Assembly (NCBI GenBank): GCA_014237955.1
Contig: JABABY010000035.1
Span: 1 to 13,264 of the forward strand
Source of the DNA: Planctomycetota bacterium
GTDB lineage: Bacteria > Planctomycetota > Planctomycetia > Pirellulales > UBA7805
Direction: 5' to 3'
Length of the DNA: 13,264 nt
The notes under the pieces were generated by a model. That model was given only the letters and a program-made list of their open reading frames with translations, was not told the origin of the DNA and searched no databases. The translations under genes were made by a program, and so were the position numbers. Of the stretch, positions 7,947 to 13,264 are shown piece by piece. Numbering within the stretch: the stretch's first letter is position 1; the number at the start of each line of letters is the position of its first letter.

Positions 7947-7967
7947 TGTCCGGTGCTAGACCGGACA
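7947..7967 (-). promoter_or_regulatory. Perfect 8-bp inverted repeat upstream of cysE
   Basis: TGTCCGGT (7947-7954) and ACCGGACA (7960-7967) are exact inverted copies around a 5-base centre, 85 bp before the cysE start. It could be a GC-rich hairpin in the leader RNA or an operator for a dimeric regulator. The symmetry is seen; the role is inferred. Confidence 0.45.
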
Positions 7968-8072
7968 CGTACAGCGACAATGGGAGAAGAGAGTCAACGA
8001 ATTACTCAAGCGCTGCATGATTTCAATCCCCAAAGGATTTGTGGCCAACACAAACTCAGGCCACTCGAACCT

Positions 8073-8101
8073 ATCCTATTGCCGAATATACGCAAAATCA
8101 A
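8073..8101 (-). promoter_or_regulatory. Candidate sigma70-type promoter for cysE
   Basis: On the minus strand, TTGATT (8096-8101) is followed by 17 bases and TAGGAT (8073-8078); each box matches four of six consensus bases. Transcription would start near 8066 and run through the hairpins before cysE. Planctomycete promoters often drift from consensus, so this is a suggestion. Confidence 0.3.
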
Positions 8102-8254
8102 GGAATCTGGTTTTTTCTTCGGCGAGCCGGAGTCGAGGAGTTTAGAGGGATTTGCTCTGTTTACGCAGAGGCTTCCGATCCGCAAGCATGCTAGCTGACG
8201 TTTTTGCCAATTTTGGGAGAATTCCGGGACAATCTGAGCATCCAGGCGATCGGG

Positions 8255-10348
8255 TCAACTATCGTCAGCTTTTACTTTTGTCTGAGCGACAATGTCCTGT
8301 TGTACATTGCCAGGCACAACTTCATAGTGTGAAAACTCCAACGTATAACTCCCCTGCCCGCCCGTCATGCTCGAGAGAGCACGGGCATACGTTGAGACCT
8401 CAGCCAGTGGCACTTCAGCAGTCACCGTTTGTAAGTCTCCACCCGCCGATTCCATGCCATGGACCCGACCACGTCGTCCTGAGAGATCGCTGTTGATATC
8501 ACCCAACTTGTCACCCGGTATCGTCACATGAATGGTCACAATCGGCTCCAACAATGTGGGCCGCGCCTTTTCAAAAACCTCACGAAAGGTCATCGATGAT
8601 GCTGTCTTGAATGCCTGCTCGGAACTATCAACCGGATGGTCTTTGCCGAAGTGAACCTCCACACAGACGTTCTGTACCTTGTAACCAGCAATCACCCCGC
8701 GTGAAACTCGCTCCAAAAATCCCTTTTCTACCGCTGGCATAAAATTCCCCGGTATGGAGCCACCCACGATCGAATCGATCCAAAGAAAGTGGCTATTGGC
8801 GTGGTAGTGTGGGGTCTTCATCGAGGGAAAACGATCCTTAGTGGCAAACTCTTCCGGATCCATTCCGTCAGGAAAAGGAAACATACGGATATGCACTTCA
8901 CCAAACTGACCCGCACCGCCGGACTGTTTTTTGTGTCTGTAACTCCCCTCAGCATTTGTTTGAATTGTTTCCCGATAGGGAATTTTTGGCTCCTTCGAAT
9001 CGACCTCCACCTTGTCACGTCGCTTCAGACGTTCGCGCACTAACGTTAAGTGCAATTCACTCATTCCGTTGAGCACGAGTTCCTTTGTCTCCACATCGTG
9101 ATCTAAACGAATCGTCGAATCTTCTTCAGTAATTTTCTGCAGTGCTACGGAAAGTTTCGTTTCATCACCACGGCTTTTTGGCACCACTGCAAGTCCAACC
9201 ATCGGTGTGGGGAAACAAATAGCCGGCATTTGAGCTTCACCCAATGTAGTTTCGGTATGCAACTCTTCTATTTTTGCAATCGCAACAATATCGCCCGGTC
9301 CGGCTGTATCGACTGGAGATGTCTCGCTAGCCTGAACCTCCAGCAATGGGCCAATTTTAATTCCTTTGCGGCTTTCCGGACTTTTCACTACGGAGTCTTT
9401 ATTGAGAACACCAGAGAAGACACGGACAAAACTCAATTTTTGCACAAAGGGATCAATTCGTGTGCGAAAGACCTGAGCCACCAGAGGTCCAGCTTCATCT
9501 GCAGATAGAGTAATTTCCTCGTCTCCATTTTTTGCTTTTTTCTCATTCGCTTTCGGCGAGAGGGCACACATTGCAAGCGCATCCAACAATTCGGTAACCC
9601 CTGTTTCCGTTTTCCCCGAGACGCACAAGATGGGGATCAGCGATCCGGCGGCAACAGATTGGGCAAGTAGCTCACACAGTTCTGCCTCCGAAGGCTCATC
9701 TCCCTCAAAATATCGCTCCATCACCGCCTCATCGACCTCGATAATAGATTCAATCAATGGCTCGTGAATTTCACCGGGGTCGATGAGAGCTCCCGTCGTT
9801 TCATCCGGAACATTCAGGGTACTGGCCACGGCTTTGAAATCGGCGCCAGAGCCAATCGGCACATTCAAGGGCACACAATGAGTACCAAAAAGCTCTTTAA
9901 TGCTGGACAGGAGTGCGGGAAAGTCAATATTTTCTGCGTCCATCTTATTGATGACAATCATCCGGCCCACATTCGCTGTACCAGCCTCGTGGAAAACCCG
10001 TCGTGTATTAACTTTGATCCCAGAAGGAGCATCGATCACGATGCAGGCAGTATCAACGCCACGCAGAGCACCAATAACCTGACCAATCAAGTCCGGATAA
10101 CCTGGTGTATCCAACACGTTGAAGTGCTTGCCTGCGTGCCCAAAATGGATGAGCGCAGCTTCAATAGTATGGTGATGGTGTTTTTCTTCCTCATCAAAAT
10201 CGCAAATACTGGTGCCATCATCTACACTCGGATTCGCATTTACAGCTCCGGTCATCGTAAGACATTTATCGGCCAAAGTTGTCTTCCCAGAAGATCCGTG
10301 TCCCACCAGGGCAATGTTGCGAATGTCTTCAATAGTATGTTTGGCCAT
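8255..10348 (-). CDS. Elongation factor G-like GTPase (EF-G-2 type paralogue)
   Basis: This 697-residue translational GTPase has the full EF-G domain set. G1 is GHGSSGKT (16-23) instead of AHxDAGKT. G3 is DTPGYPD (80-86), so the position of the catalytic His holds Tyr84. G4 is NKMD (134-137). Domain III has LNGMSELHL, and domain IV has KKQSGGAGQFGEV and HPVDSSEQAFKTA. The C-terminal part is LLEPIVTIHV...GDINSDLSGRRGRVHGM. Domain IV is longer than usual, with ~25 extra residues near 493-520. A GTPase with Tyr at the G3 His matches the EF-G-2 type (e.g. the Thermus second EF-G), a paralogue of the main EF-G whose cellular role is unsettled. The ATG at 10348 is chosen because GAGGA lies 8 bases upstream; a TTG at 10363 would bury that site inside the gene. 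It starts 29 bp after hisA, so co-transcription is likely. Automatic pipelines may name it fusA. Confidence 0.93.
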   Translation of the reverse strand: MAKHTIEDIRNIALVGHGSSGKTTLADKCLTMTGAVNANPSVDDGTSICDFDEEEKHHHHTIEAALIHFGHAGKHFNVLDTPGYPDLIGQVIGALRGVDTACIVIDAPSGIKVNTRRVFHEAGTANVGRMIVINKMDAENIDFPALLSSIKELFGTHCVPLNVPIGSGADFKAVASTLNVPDETTGALIDPGEIHEPLIESIIEVDEAVMERYFEGDEPSEAELCELLAQSVAAGSLIPILCVSGKTETGVTELLDALAMCALSPKANEKKAKNGDEEITLSADEAGPLVAQVFRTRIDPFVQKLSFVRVFSGVLNKDSVVKSPESRKGIKIGPLLEVQASETSPVDTAGPGDIVAIAKIEELHTETTLGEAQMPAICFPTPMVGLAVVPKSRGDETKLSVALQKITEEDSTIRLDHDVETKELVLNGMSELHLTLVRERLKRRDKVEVDSKEPKIPYRETIQTNAEGSYRHKKQSGGAGQFGEVHIRMFPFPDGMDPEEFATKDRFPSMKTPHYHANSHFLWIDSIVGGSIPGNFMPAVEKGFLERVSRGVIAGYKVQNVCVEVHFGKDHPVDSSEQAFKTASSMTFREVFEKARPTLLEPIVTIHVTIPGDKLGDINSDLSGRRGRVHGMESAGGDLQTVTAEVPLAEVSTYARALSSMTGGQGSYTLEFSHYEVVPGNVQQDIVAQTKVKADDS

Positions 10349-10377
10349 ATTTGAATTCCTCAAATTACAATGCTGCT

Positions 10378-11118
10378 TTAATTCTTTTCTTTGATGTAGT
10401 CACTTTTGTTTGCCGCAGCCAATGCCTCAGCCATCGACAAACGTTCCTCATACAGTGCCTTTCCCACGATACAACCTGCAACAGGGATTTCTGCTAGTTG
10501 CCGAATATCCCCCTCACTGCAAATACCACCGGATGCAATCACCGGTCCCTTGAACACCTCCTGCATTTGACCGATCGCCGCAAAATTAGGTCCAGCCAAC
10601 ATTCCGTCTGTCCCGATATCGGTGTAGATCACAGCAGCCAACGGCATGTCCTGAAACTGGCTAGCCAGCGCAGTTGCCGAGCAATCACTCACTTCCAGCC
10701 AGCCATCGGTAGCCACCAATCCCTCTTTGGCATCGATACCAAGCACAAGCGTATCAGGGTATTTGCCAGACATCGCGCCAAACCAATCGGGATTTTTTAA
10801 TGCTTCTGTTCCAACGATCACTCGCGACACCCCGATCTCTAACAACTGCTCGATGGTGGCCTCATCACGCACACCACCCCCAACCTCACAGACTAGGTTG
10901 GTATTTCGAACAATGGCATTGATGGCTTCGCAATTGACCGGATAACCCTTCCGGGCACCATCGAGGTCAACAATATGCAGAAACTCGGCGCCCTCGGCGG
11001 CCCATTGTGCAGCTATGCGCACCGGATCCTCGCCATACACCGTTTCACGGTTGTAGTCACCCTGAACCAACCGGACACAACGTCCACCACGAAGATCGAT
11101 AGCGGGCCAGATTTGCAT
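10378..11118 (-). CDS. hisA: ProFAR isomerase (phosphoribosylformimino-AICAR-phosphate isomerase)
   Basis: This 246-residue (beta/alpha)8 enzyme performs the Amadori rearrangement of ProFAR to PRFAR, the fourth step of histidine synthesis. The start is taken at ATG 11118, giving MQIWPAIDLRGGRCVRL, with GGAG 11 bases upstream; a frame reaching 11178 adds 20 unrelated residues. Catalytic Asp8 (PAIDLRGG) and Asp129 (GIDAKEG) are present. So are both phosphate-binding half-sites, CEVGGGVR (77-84) and IASGGI (194-199), and the typical TDIGTDGMLAGPN (166-178). The length is normal. HisH lies 140 bp upstream in the same direction, but hisF, the usual partner, is not in the window; the next gene is the EF-G-like GTPase. 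Confidence 0.97.
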   Translation of the reverse strand: MQIWPAIDLRGGRCVRLVQGDYNRETVYGEDPVRIAAQWAAEGAEFLHIVDLDGARKGYPVNCEAINAIVRNTNLVCEVGGGVRDEATIEQLLEIGVSRVIVGTEALKNPDWFGAMSGKYPDTLVLGIDAKEGLVATDGWLEVSDCSATALASQFQDMPLAAVIYTDIGTDGMLAGPNFAAIGQMQEVFKGPVIASGGICSEGDIRQLAEIPVAGCIVGKALYEERLSMAEALAAANKSDYIKEKN

Positions 11119-11243
11119 ACGCCGTACTACTCCGATTGCCAATCCATGCCACCGCCCCGGCAGAAAGAAAATGGGCAACTACGGGCCGATCGAGATGGAC
11201 TCGAATGACGGAATATCTCATAGAAATTGAGGGATTTCAAGCC

Positions 11244-11265
11244 GCCCTAGCAGATGTGCTAGGAC
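11244..11265 (-). promoter_or_regulatory. Nine-base-pair hairpin spanning the hisH stop codon
   Basis: On the minus strand GTCCTAGCA (11265-11257) pairs with TGCTAGGGC (11252-11244) around the loop CATC, with a single T-G wobble. The hisH stop codon (11261-11259) sits in the left arm. No T-run follows (GGCTTGAAATCC), so it is not a classical terminator. It may stabilise or separate the hisH and hisA parts of the message. Confidence 0.5.
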
Positions 11266-11873
11266 CCTATTTCCGCAAAGTTGCGTAGCATCTGCAGTCC
11301 AACTTGTTGACTTTTTTCAGGATGAAACTGCGTGGCATAAACGTTGCCGCTCCAAACCACCGAGGGGAAACAACCGTGGTAGTCTGTGTGACTTGCAACC
11401 ACGCTTTCGTCCTTTGGAATCGCATAATACGAATGCACGAAGTAGCAATATGCGTCGTCTGTAATGTCAGCAAGTAGGGGTGCCGGTTTTCGCAATCTCA
11501 ACTGATTCCATCCCATGTGAGGAATTTTACATTGCGGAGGCAAGCCTTCGAAAGCAACCACCTCTCCTGGGATCACTCCCAAACCCGCATGCTGACCATT
11601 CTCATAACTCACATCAAACAGCAACTGCAAACCAAGACAGATACCCAGCAAAGGTCGCCCACTTTGGACCGCCGCTAAGATCGGTGCTACAAGTCGCCGA
11701 CGATCAAGTTCGGCCATCGCATCTTCAAATGCGCCCACACCCGGCAAGATAATCTTTTCGGCATCGGAGAGCATTGCAGGATCATCCGTAATGGTCGCGG
11801 AGTATCCAACGCGCTCAATTCCTTTTTGGACGCTACGAAGATTCCCCATCTGGTAATCGACGATAGCAATCAT
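11259..11873 (-). CDS. hisH: Imidazole glycerol phosphate synthase, glutaminase subunit
   Basis: This 204-residue class I glutamine amidotransferase releases ammonia from glutamine and feeds it to HisF, which makes imidazole glycerol phosphate and AICAR from PRFAR. The nucleophile Cys79 lies in GICLGLQ, and His184/Glu186 in QFHPEKS complete the triad. The N-terminus MIAIVDYQMGNLRSV and the oxyanion-side LPGVGAF are typical of HisH. The start at ATG 11873 is the family start; a TTG at 11903 would add ten odd residues and fall inside the leader structure. The ribosome site is weak (AGAG, 8 bases upstream). It is the first gene of a likely hisH-hisA-GTPase operon. Its partner HisF must be encoded elsewhere. 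Confidence 0.97.
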   Translation of the reverse strand: MIAIVDYQMGNLRSVQKGIERVGYSATITDDPAMLSDAEKIILPGVGAFEDAMAELDRRRLVAPILAAVQSGRPLLGICLGLQLLFDVSYENGQHAGLGVIPGEVVAFEGLPPQCKIPHMGWNQLRLRKPAPLLADITDDAYCYFVHSYYAIPKDESVVASHTDYHGCFPSVVWSGNVYATQFHPEKSQQVGLQMLRNFAEIGS

Positions 11874-11894
11874 TTCTAGAACTCTGCTAATTGA

Positions 11895-11945
11895 ATGTTC
11901 CAAACATCAGCCTAAAATGATTGTTGGAACATATTCATAGGCTGA
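11895..11945 (-). promoter_or_regulatory. Two interleaved inverted repeats in the hisH leader (possible pseudoknot)
   Basis: ATGTTCCAA (11895-11903) is the exact inverse of TTGGAACAT (11924-11932). TCAGCCTA (11907-11914) is the exact inverse of TAGGCTGA (11938-11945). The arms alternate, so in RNA both stems (9 and 8 bp) can form together only as an H-type pseudoknot, or singly as competing hairpins. The block ends 21 bases before the hisH start codon. Two tiny frames in it (8 and 6 codons) contain no His codon, so it is not a classical his attenuator. Confidence 0.5.
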
Positions 11946-11959
11946 AATGAGAAGCGGTC

Positions 11960-11988
11960 ATTCTATGCCATGAAGCGGCATTCGTCAG
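11960..11988 (-). promoter_or_regulatory. Candidate sigma70-type promoter for hisH-hisA-GTPase
   Basis: On the minus strand, CTGACG (11983-11988) is followed by 17 bases and TAGAAT (11960-11965), matching four and five of six consensus bases. It lies between a terminator for the upstream gene and the leader structure, and would start RNA near 11953, about 80 bases before hisH. Confidence 0.45.
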
Positions 11989-12019
11989 GACGAGAGAAAG
12001 AGCAGGTCGCTTACCCGCT
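11989..12019 (-). terminator. Candidate intrinsic terminator of the OmpA-like gene
   Basis: On the minus strand AGCGGGT (12019-12013) pairs with ACCTGCT (12007-12001), with one G-T wobble, around the loop AAGCG. The T-rich tail CTTTCTCTCGTC follows (12000-11989). It begins about 30 bases after the stop codon of the OmpA-like gene, where a terminator is expected. The tail is interrupted by C residues, so strength may be moderate. Confidence 0.5.
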
Positions 12020-12048
12020 TTGACAGGAACCGGGGCGCCACGAGACTC

Positions 12049-13086
12049 TTATTTGGCCGTTTCCGGATAAATGACCAGTTCGATTCGATTATTTGCTCGC
12101 CGACCTGAATCAGTGGCTGTCGAATAGACTGGGTGATTGGAACCATGCCCCACAATAAACATTTGATTTGCATTAAAAAAAGATTTTGACTGCAGGAATT
12201 CATAGAGAGCCATTGCCCGCGCCGAGGAAAGATGGTGCCCATTCCGCCAAGGGGTTCCAGACTGTTTCTCTATATTGGCATGACCTTCCACGCCAATCCG
12301 CTGTGTGGGGTAGGTTTTTGCCAACGCAGCACCGACTTGATCTAACATCGCGCGTGCGTCCGGCCGGAGTTGAGCAGCATTCTGTTCGAACAGCCGTCCA
12401 GAAGCAAAACGAACACGAATCACCTCGCCGTCGCGCTCAAGTGTCACACCATCGGCTTGAATATTCGCCAAGGGTAAATTTCGATTTGCACTGATTGTGG
12501 CCCCACCACGCTGACGGCTAGCCGACGAGAGATTTTTTACCGTTTGTTCGGCAGCTACCTTTTTCGATTGGCTATGTGCCAGCTGTCCCTGAACGGCTTG
12601 CAACTGTTCACTGGACTGTTTTAGCTCCACTTGCAATCTCTGCACACTCTGCCGTGCAGCGGCTAATTGCTTCTCTTTTTCCTGGTTCAACCGATTCAAT
12701 GAAACAGCATTTGCGGAGGTGTCTTTTTTGACAGCCTGCGTCTGGGACAACTCTGCAGTGGTTGCTTTGAGACGATCGGAAACACTTTTGAGGTGCTGGT
12801 CCTGTAATTGAGTATGTCGTTTAATATTGGCAATCTGTGTCTGTAGTGCACGGTTGGTATCTGTTAATTCTGAAACCTTAGTCCGCATCTGATTTGCTTC
12901 ATTCTCCGAATCACGGCGCCACTGCTCCAATTGTGCAACTTGCTGGGCAGGCGATCCCGATGGAATTCTTGCCGCGGTGTTCCGGGCAGACATGGAAAAA
13001 GGATTGGCAAATTTGGAATTTTGTGAGCAGCCGATGAGAATACCGAAAAGGATCAGCAATATTCCACTTTTTTGGTAGGCAAACAT
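12049..13086 (-). CDS. OmpA-family coiled-coil lipoprotein
   Basis: This is a 345-residue envelope lipoprotein. The N-terminus from ATG 13086 (MFAYQKSGILLILFGILIGC) is a signal peptide with lipobox LIGC, so Cys20 is the likely lipidated residue. Ser at +2 favours the outer membrane by the E. coli Lol rule. A frame reaching TTG 13158 would add 24 polar residues ahead of the signal and is not chosen. Residues ~45-190 are Gln/Ala/Leu-rich with heptad-like spacing (coiled coil). Residues ~220-340 are an OmpA C-terminal domain: VRFASGRLFEQNAAQLRPDA, VEGHAN, LSSARAMALYEFL, VGHGSNHPV and GRRANNRIELVI. In OmpA this domain holds diaminopimelate in peptidoglycan with an Asp and an Arg; here the Arg remains (290) but the Asp is Asn271. 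The gene is probably monocistronic. Its exact role is unknown; cell-wall anchoring is inferred. Confidence 0.85.
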   Translation of the reverse strand: MFAYQKSGILLILFGILIGCSQNSKFANPFSMSARNTAARIPSGSPAQQVAQLEQWRRDSENEANQMRTKVSELTDTNRALQTQIANIKRHTQLQDQHLKSVSDRLKATTAELSQTQAVKKDTSANAVSLNRLNQEKEKQLAAARQSVQRLQVELKQSSEQLQAVQGQLAHSQSKKVAAEQTVKNLSSASRQRGGATISANRNLPLANIQADGVTLERDGEVIRVRFASGRLFEQNAAQLRPDARAMLDQVGAALAKTYPTQRIGVEGHANIEKQSGTPWRNGHHLSSARAMALYEFLQSKSFFNANQMFIVGHGSNHPVYSTATDSGRRANNRIELVIYPETAK

Positions 13087-13180
13087 CCGCCTACACAACG
13101 GTGGATCGGCTACGTGGGACTTCGGCACATTCACCACATTCTTCCCCTGAACCAACAAGATCAGTTAGAAATTCGGCCGG

Positions 13181-13209
13181 ATCGTAGCAATGCCGGAGAA
13201 AACCAACAA
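13181..13209 (-). promoter_or_regulatory. Weak candidate promoter for the OmpA-like lipoprotein
   Basis: On the minus strand TTGTTG (13204-13209), 17 bases, then TACGAT (13181-13186). The -10 box is fair (four of six), the -35 poor. AACCAACAAGA occurs at 13150-13160 and again at 13201-13211, overlapping the -35 box. The leader would be about 88 bases. Confidence 0.25.
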
Positions 13210-13264
13210 GAGCAAGTCGCCAACCTTAGAAAAGATAGGCAGAAGAGGCAAAATCGCAGTCGGA

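Larger units (their letters stand above)
7862..8254 (-). promoter_or_regulatory. Structured 393-bp spacer and probable cysE leader
   Basis: No gene is credible here. On the minus strand a promoter candidate (see 8073-8101) would start a leader of ~205 bases. Three hairpins lie in it: GTGGCC/GGCCAC (8041-8046 with 8059-8064), AATCC/GGATT (8025-8029 with 8035-8039) and TGTCCGGT/ACCGGACA (7947-7954 with 7960-7967). T5 on the minus strand (A5 at 7931-7935) lies 11 bases past the last hairpin, too far for a standard terminator. Another small stem, CTCTG/CAGAG, lies at 8155-8170. No terminator for the EF-G-like gene is obvious. I do not recognise a known riboswitch or T-box. Confidence 0.35.

Noticed and set aside
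7947..7967. The inverted repeat before cysE as a terminator for the EF-G-like gene.
   Set aside because: The T5 run begins 11 bases beyond the stem and the site is about 290 bp past the GTPase stop codon; a leader hairpin or operator fits better.
8041..8080. GGTTCGAGT on the minus strand resembles a tRNA T-arm.
   Set aside because: The flanking bases do not form a 5-bp T-stem, and no anticodon or acceptor arm fits around it.
9764..10354. A 196-codon plus-strand reading frame antisense to the EF-G-like gene.
   Set aside because: It is fully inside a well-conserved gene, has no recognisable domain, and its openness follows from the codon pattern of the opposite strand. The same holds for the antisense frame at 4444-4938 in atpD.
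10349..10363. A TTG start for the EF-G-like gene at 10363.
   Set aside because: It would turn the GAGGA ribosome site of the ATG at 10348 into coding sequence and leave no good site of its own.
11119..11178. A longer hisA beginning at 11178.
   Set aside because: The extra 20 residues (MPIFFLPGRWHGLAIGVVRR) have no counterpart in HisA, which starts MxIxPAIDL; the start at 11118 has its own ribosome site.
1..13264. Mobile elements, CRISPR, defence genes, phage genes or recent transfer.
   Set aside because: No transposase, integrase, repeat array, terminal inverted repeats or sharp change in composition is visible; genes are mostly housekeeping.

Overview
This is an ordinary-looking core-genome segment of a Gram-negative bacterium with moderate GC content. 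The proteins point to the Planctomycetota, probably a Pirellulales-type organism. The reasons are the beta subunit's sequence style (GGAGLGKT, then FGQLDAF where most bacteria have FAHLDA), an EF-G-like GTPase with a DTPGY motif and an enlarged domain IV, an FHA-like protein behind the ATP synthase genes, and loosely spaced operon genes. This placement comes from remembered family features, not from a search.

Positions 1-5577 (+ strand) hold the distal part of the F1Fo ATP synthase operon in the usual order: atpF (3' end only), atpH, atpA, atpG, atpD, atpC. Together they encode the peripheral stalk and the complete F1 head. Gaps between genes are wide (35, 108, 96, 50 and 9 bp), and a hairpin sits directly behind the atpA stop. 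A weak terminator overlaps the end of atpC.

Positions 5578-6895 (+ strand) are less conserved. They contain a degenerate FHA-like protein that has lost the phosphothreonine-reading residues, and a doubtful 83-codon reading frame.

Everything from 6896 to the right end lies on the minus strand. Read in the direction of transcription, from the right, there is an OmpA-family coiled-coil lipoprotein with its own terminator. Next comes a well-placed promoter, then a short leader that can form two interleaved stems (a possible pseudoknot), then hisH, hisA and an EF-G-like GTPase as a likely operon. A 393-bp spacer follows, with a candidate promoter and several hairpins, and then cysE (serine O-acetyltransferase). 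HisH and HisA act in histidine synthesis and CysE in cysteine synthesis, so this half combines amino-acid biosynthesis with a translation-type GTPase.

I see no mobile element, CRISPR array, rRNA, tRNA or phage gene. I did not find a clearly new system. The best leads are regulatory (the hisH leader, the cysE leader, hairpins at stop codons) and altered key residues (the EF-G-like Tyr for His, the OmpA-like Asn for Asp, the FHA-like lost motif).
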